26,349 bases of DNA from a virus, in IMG/VR virus record IMGVR_UViG_3300046003_002526, positions 1 to 26,349 of that record; one strand, 5' to 3'. Position 1 is the stretch's first letter. Each line of letters begins with the position of its first letter. The notes beneath the pieces were generated by a model. That model was not told the origin of the DNA, did not search any database, and saw only the letters and a program-made list of their open reading frames with translations. Shown here piece by piece: positions 23,349-26,349 of the stretch. The position numbers and the translations under genes were made by a program.

Positions 23349-26300
23349 ATGGCTATTACCACAAGACAAACCGGTTTATTAGTTGCTGAAGATTGGACTC
23401 GCGTCTATCAAACTTTCCGCAATGCAGACTTCCAAAGCTACGATTATGAAACACTTCGTAAGTCGATGATTGATTATTTGCGCTTATACTATCCGGAAGA
23501 TTTCAATGACTTTATTGAATCAAGTGAGTTCATTGCTCTAATAGATTTAATTGCATTCTTAGGACAAAGTCTAGCATTCCGCGGCGATTTAAATGCTCGT
23601 GAAAACTTTATGGACACTGCACAACGTCGTGACAGTATTCTTAAACTTGCTAAACTAATTTCTTATAATCCTAAACGTAATATTCCTGCTAGCGGACTTT
23701 TAAAAGTTGACAGTGTAAGTACAACTGAAACTGTCTACGACAGTAACGGTATTAATTTATCCGGTTTAGTAATTTCGTGGGCAGACTCAGCCAATGACAA
23801 TTGGTACGAGCAATTTACCGCGGTGATCAATGCAGGATTAATGTCAGCTCAATCTATAGGTAAACCTAGCAACAGTCAATTGATTAATGGTATAATCAAT
23901 GACGAATATCAGATAAATTTAGTATCAAGCATCATTGCAACCTACAGTTTTACAACTAAAATTGAAGGCACAACTACTAAGTTTGAAATGACTAGCCCAA
24001 CAAGTGCCGGTAAAACTTATATATACGAAAGTGCACCTCGTCAAAATCAACCATTTAATTTACTTTACAAAAATGATAACTTGGGCAATACCAGTGCAAA
24101 TACTGGATTCTTTACCTACTTCAAACAGGGCGAATTAAAATCACTTGATTTTACATTCCAAGAAAGTACACCAAATCGTGTGTATAGTGTCAATGTTGAC
24201 AATATCAATAACACTGATATATGGTTATACAGTTTAAATGCACAGGGCTTGCCAAATGCCTTATGGACACAGGTTCCAGCAGTAAACAACACCAATGTTA
24301 TCTATAATAAAAGTACTAATAAATCTATATTCCAAGTCAACACTAGAGCCAGTGATCAAATTGATCTAGTATTTGGTGATGGTGCCTTTGCTAACATTCC
24401 ACAGGGCAATTATAGACTGTACTACCGTGTGAGTAATGGTGCTGATTATAAAATCACCCCAGATGAAATGCAGGGAATAGTTGTACCAGTTAATTATACA
24501 AGCCGTAGTGGCAGAGTTGAAACCTTGACTATTCGTGCTAGCCTGCGCTACACTGTGGCTAATGCTAGCTCACGTGAATCGCTGGAAGAAATACGTCAGA
24601 AAGCACCTCAACAATACTATACACAAGATCGTATGGTAACAGGCGAAGATTACAACATCTTACCTTACACATTGTTCAGTAACATACTTAAAGTTAAAGC
24701 AGTTAACCGTACAAGTTCTGGTATTAGTCGTTACTTAGATGTTATTGATACAACTGGAAAATATTCAAGTACTAACATCTTTGCAGATGACGGTGTATTA
24801 TATCGTGATCCGTTTGTAGGTACGTTTTCCTTTGATTATAACACAAAGAATGATATTTACAAAGCAATCTATAACAAAGTGAAACCCGTGGCGTCAGCAC
24901 AAGAAACACTACATTTTTTCTATAGTAAATATCCTACTATCGTTATCAGTGACACACAGTGGCATTATTCAACAACAGTGGCCAACGGATCGACTGGTTA
25001 TCTAGTTAATGCATCAGACATCATATTACAAGTTGGTGATGTAGTTGCTAATAATAACAAATACATAAAACAAAGTTCTATAATTAAATTCTCAGCAGGC
25101 ACTGGCAACTATTTTGATTCACGAAATACTATTGTATATAATGATACTCCGAGCAAGCCAGGCGACAAATATTTTATATATGCATCAGTTCAACAGATTG
25201 TTGGTGATGGAACCAATGGGGGCCTGGGTAATTTAGCCAATGGCTCTGGTCCGATTATCCTGGGCGAACAAGTGCCCGATGGTGCTATAGCTGTTGCAGT
25301 ATATGCGGTGTTAAATACTGAATTTTCAACTGCGCTAGTGGATAGCATAGTAGGTTATGTACAGTCATATCAAGATTTTGGTCTGCGTTATGATATTGAC
25401 ACTACATCATGGAAATTAATATTACCTAGTAATTTAAACACAGGTGATTTTAGTCTAACTGATGCAGGAAATACCAGTGGCGCCGCTTTAGATGCTAGTT
25501 GGTTGATCCGTTTTAAAACAGTAGGACAAACTTACACTGTGCTATATCGTGGACTTAATTATGTATTTGAAAGTGTAAAAGAAACTAATTTCTACTTTGA
25601 CAATACAGTTAAAGTGTTTGACCCTAAAACAGGTCTTACTGTACATGATAACATTAAAGTATTAAAGGTAAACGCCAATCCCGATGATTCAAATCCTCTA
25701 GCATTGGATTATACATGGTACATTTATAAAAATATTATTGAAGTTGATGGTTACGAAAATCCTAATAAAATATTAGTTACGTTTTCTGATATAGATACCA
25801 ATGGTATATTAGATAATCCAGAATTGTTTGAATTAATTGTTAGCCCGGATGTTGATAGCAATAGCAAATATGTATACTTTCAAGCAACCTATGGATATGA
25901 TAATTTTGTTACACAAACGCTTGTCAGCAACGATCTTATCAATTCCTCTTATGCAACCCTGATAGCAGCGCAGGCAGTTAGTCAAACTTGGCCTATTGGA
26001 CAATTATTTTATATTGCAGCTGAGAATAAATTTTATCAGTCTGATGCAACCTACGTATTATCTGAGGTAACCGGATATACTGCTAAAGTTGGTCGTCAAG
26101 ATATATATTTCCAATATCGTCATAATAGCCCTAACTATCGTCGTATCGATCCAAGCCCAAATAATATTATTGACTTGTATCTATTAACAAAACAATACGC
26201 CACTGATTATACTGCATGGATACAGGATACTACAGGTGTAGTCGCTGAGCCAACGGCTCCAACCGTTGATGCATTGAGTACAGAGTTTAGTAGTTTGGAA

Positions 26301-26349
26301 AATTATAAAAATTTAACAGATACTATCATTTATAACCCTGCTAAATCCT
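23349..26349 (+). CDS. 6: Baseplate wedge protein gp6-like (3' end missing)
   Basis: Open from the ATG at 23349 to the right edge, giving at least 1000 residues, well beyond T4 gp6 (660). gp6 forms the ring linking the six wedges and triggers the baseplate shape change. Family features at the N-terminus are DFQSYDYETLRKSMIDYLRLYYPEDF (in two overlapping blocks), SSEFIALIDLIAFLGQSLAFRGDLNARENF and the RRDSILKLAKLISYNPKRN block, and further on the APQQYYTQDRMVTGEDYN segment near residue 420. These are the conserved gp6/baseplate-J core. The region beyond about 620 is beta-rich with many Asn/Thr/Asp residues and looks like an insertion of extra domains. Its own late-type promoter and AGGA ribosome site lie just upstream. 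Confidence 0.93.
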   Translation, partial: MAITTRQTGLLVAEDWTRVYQTFRNADFQSYDYETLRKSMIDYLRLYYPEDFNDFIESSEFIALIDLIAFLGQSLAFRGDLNARENFMDTAQRRDSILKLAKLISYNPKRNIPASGLLKVDSVSTTETVYDSNGINLSGLVISWADSANDNWYEQFTAVINAGLMSAQSIGKPSNSQLINGIINDEYQINLVSSIIATYSFTTKIEGTTTKFEMTSPTSAGKTYIYESAPRQNQPFNLLYKNDNLGNTSANTGFFTYFKQGELKSLDFTFQESTPNRVYSVNVDNINNTDIWLYSLNAQGLPNALWTQVPAVNNTNVIYNKSTNKSIFQVNTRASDQIDLVFGDGAFANIPQGNYRLYYRVSNGADYKITPDEMQGIVVPVNYTSRSGRVETLTIRASLRYTVANASSRESLEEIRQKAPQQYYTQDRMVTGEDYNILPYTLFSNILKVKAVNRTSSGISRYLDVIDTTGKYSSTNIFADDGVLYRDPFVGTFSFDYNTKNDIYKAIYNKVKPVASAQETLHFFYSKYPTIVISDTQWHYSTTVANGSTGYLVNASDIILQVGDVVANNNKYIKQSSIIKFSAGTGNYFDSRNTIVYNDTPSKPGDKYFIYASVQQIVGDGTNGGLGNLANGSGPIILGEQVPDGAIAVAVYAVLNTEFSTALVDSIVGYVQSYQDFGLRYDIDTTSWKLILPSNLNTGDFSLTDAGNTSGAALDASWLIRFKTVGQTYTVLYRGLNYVFESVKETNFYFDNTVKVFDPKTGLTVHDNIKVLKVNANPDDSNPLALDYTWYIYKNIIEVDGYENPNKILVTFSDIDTNGILDNPELFELIVSPDVDSNSKYVYFQATYGYDNFVTQTLVSNDLINSSYATLIAAQAVSQTWPIGQLFYIAAENKFYQSDATYVLSEVTGYTAKVGRQDIYFQYRHNSPNYRRIDPSPNNIIDLYLLTKQYATDYTAWIQDTTGVVAEPTAPTVDALSTEFSSLENYKNLTDTIIYNPAKS

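Overview
The window is a piece of a T4-like myovirus genome (Caudoviricetes, contractile tail). Nearly every gene is a phage head, baseplate, recombination or late-transcription gene, and there are no cellular housekeeping genes. Base composition is AT-rich by eye. The gene complement (N-twitch radical SAM protein, Hc1-like histone, very large gp6, short gp53) is what I associate with aquatic T4-like phages, but the host cannot be assigned from this sequence. All product names rest on reading motifs and synteny; no database search was run.

Layout. (1) 1-4300, minus strand: the head module. Reading leftward it is portal gp20, a small basic protein, an acidic gp67-like prohead-core protein, prohead protease gp21 and scaffold gp22, which runs off the left edge (the major capsid gene would be expected next). 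(2) 4335-6902, minus: a tape-measure-like protein of 855 aa. (3) 6954-8023, plus: gp26-like hub/chaperone and a 72-codon downstream frame, joined by what looks like a textbook -1 programmed frameshift signal and followed by an intrinsic terminator. (4) 8053-8700: about 650 bp without an intact gene, possibly holding a decayed minus-strand frame. (5) 8701-15947, minus: gp55-like late sigma factor, a radical SAM enzyme, gp47, two AT-rich genes (P-loop-like and SGNH-like), gp46, an Hc1-like histone and a GIY-YIG endonuclease. This keeps the T4 order 55-47-46 with three extra genes inserted. (6) 16073-26349, plus: the baseplate module, namely a gp48/gp54-type tube cap, gp53, a 1039-aa hub-like protein, spike gp5, gp25 and gp6 (cut by the right edge).

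How it works together. gp20, gp67-like, gp21 and gp22 build and mature the prohead. gp26, its frameshift product and the tape-measure-like protein would initiate tail and hub assembly. gp5, the 1039-aa protein, gp53, gp25, gp6 and the tube cap make the baseplate. gp46/gp47 form the Rad50/Mre11-type nuclease for recombination-dependent replication. gp55 would redirect host RNA polymerase to late promoters, and matching TATAAATA-type boxes are visible before the portal, tape-measure-like, gp26, tube-cap and gp6 genes. The gp26 and tape-measure-like genes are fired by two boxes inside one near-perfect inverted repeat. gp55 and gp47 instead have sigma70-like -35/-10 elements, consistent with earlier expression.

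The strongest candidates for new biology are the gp26 frameshift element, the C-terminal muramidase-like domain on gp5, the radical SAM enzyme and AT-rich pair embedded in the 55-47-46 cluster, the 17-residue triple repeat in the tube-cap protein, and the stop-riddled 8.05-8.7 kb region.
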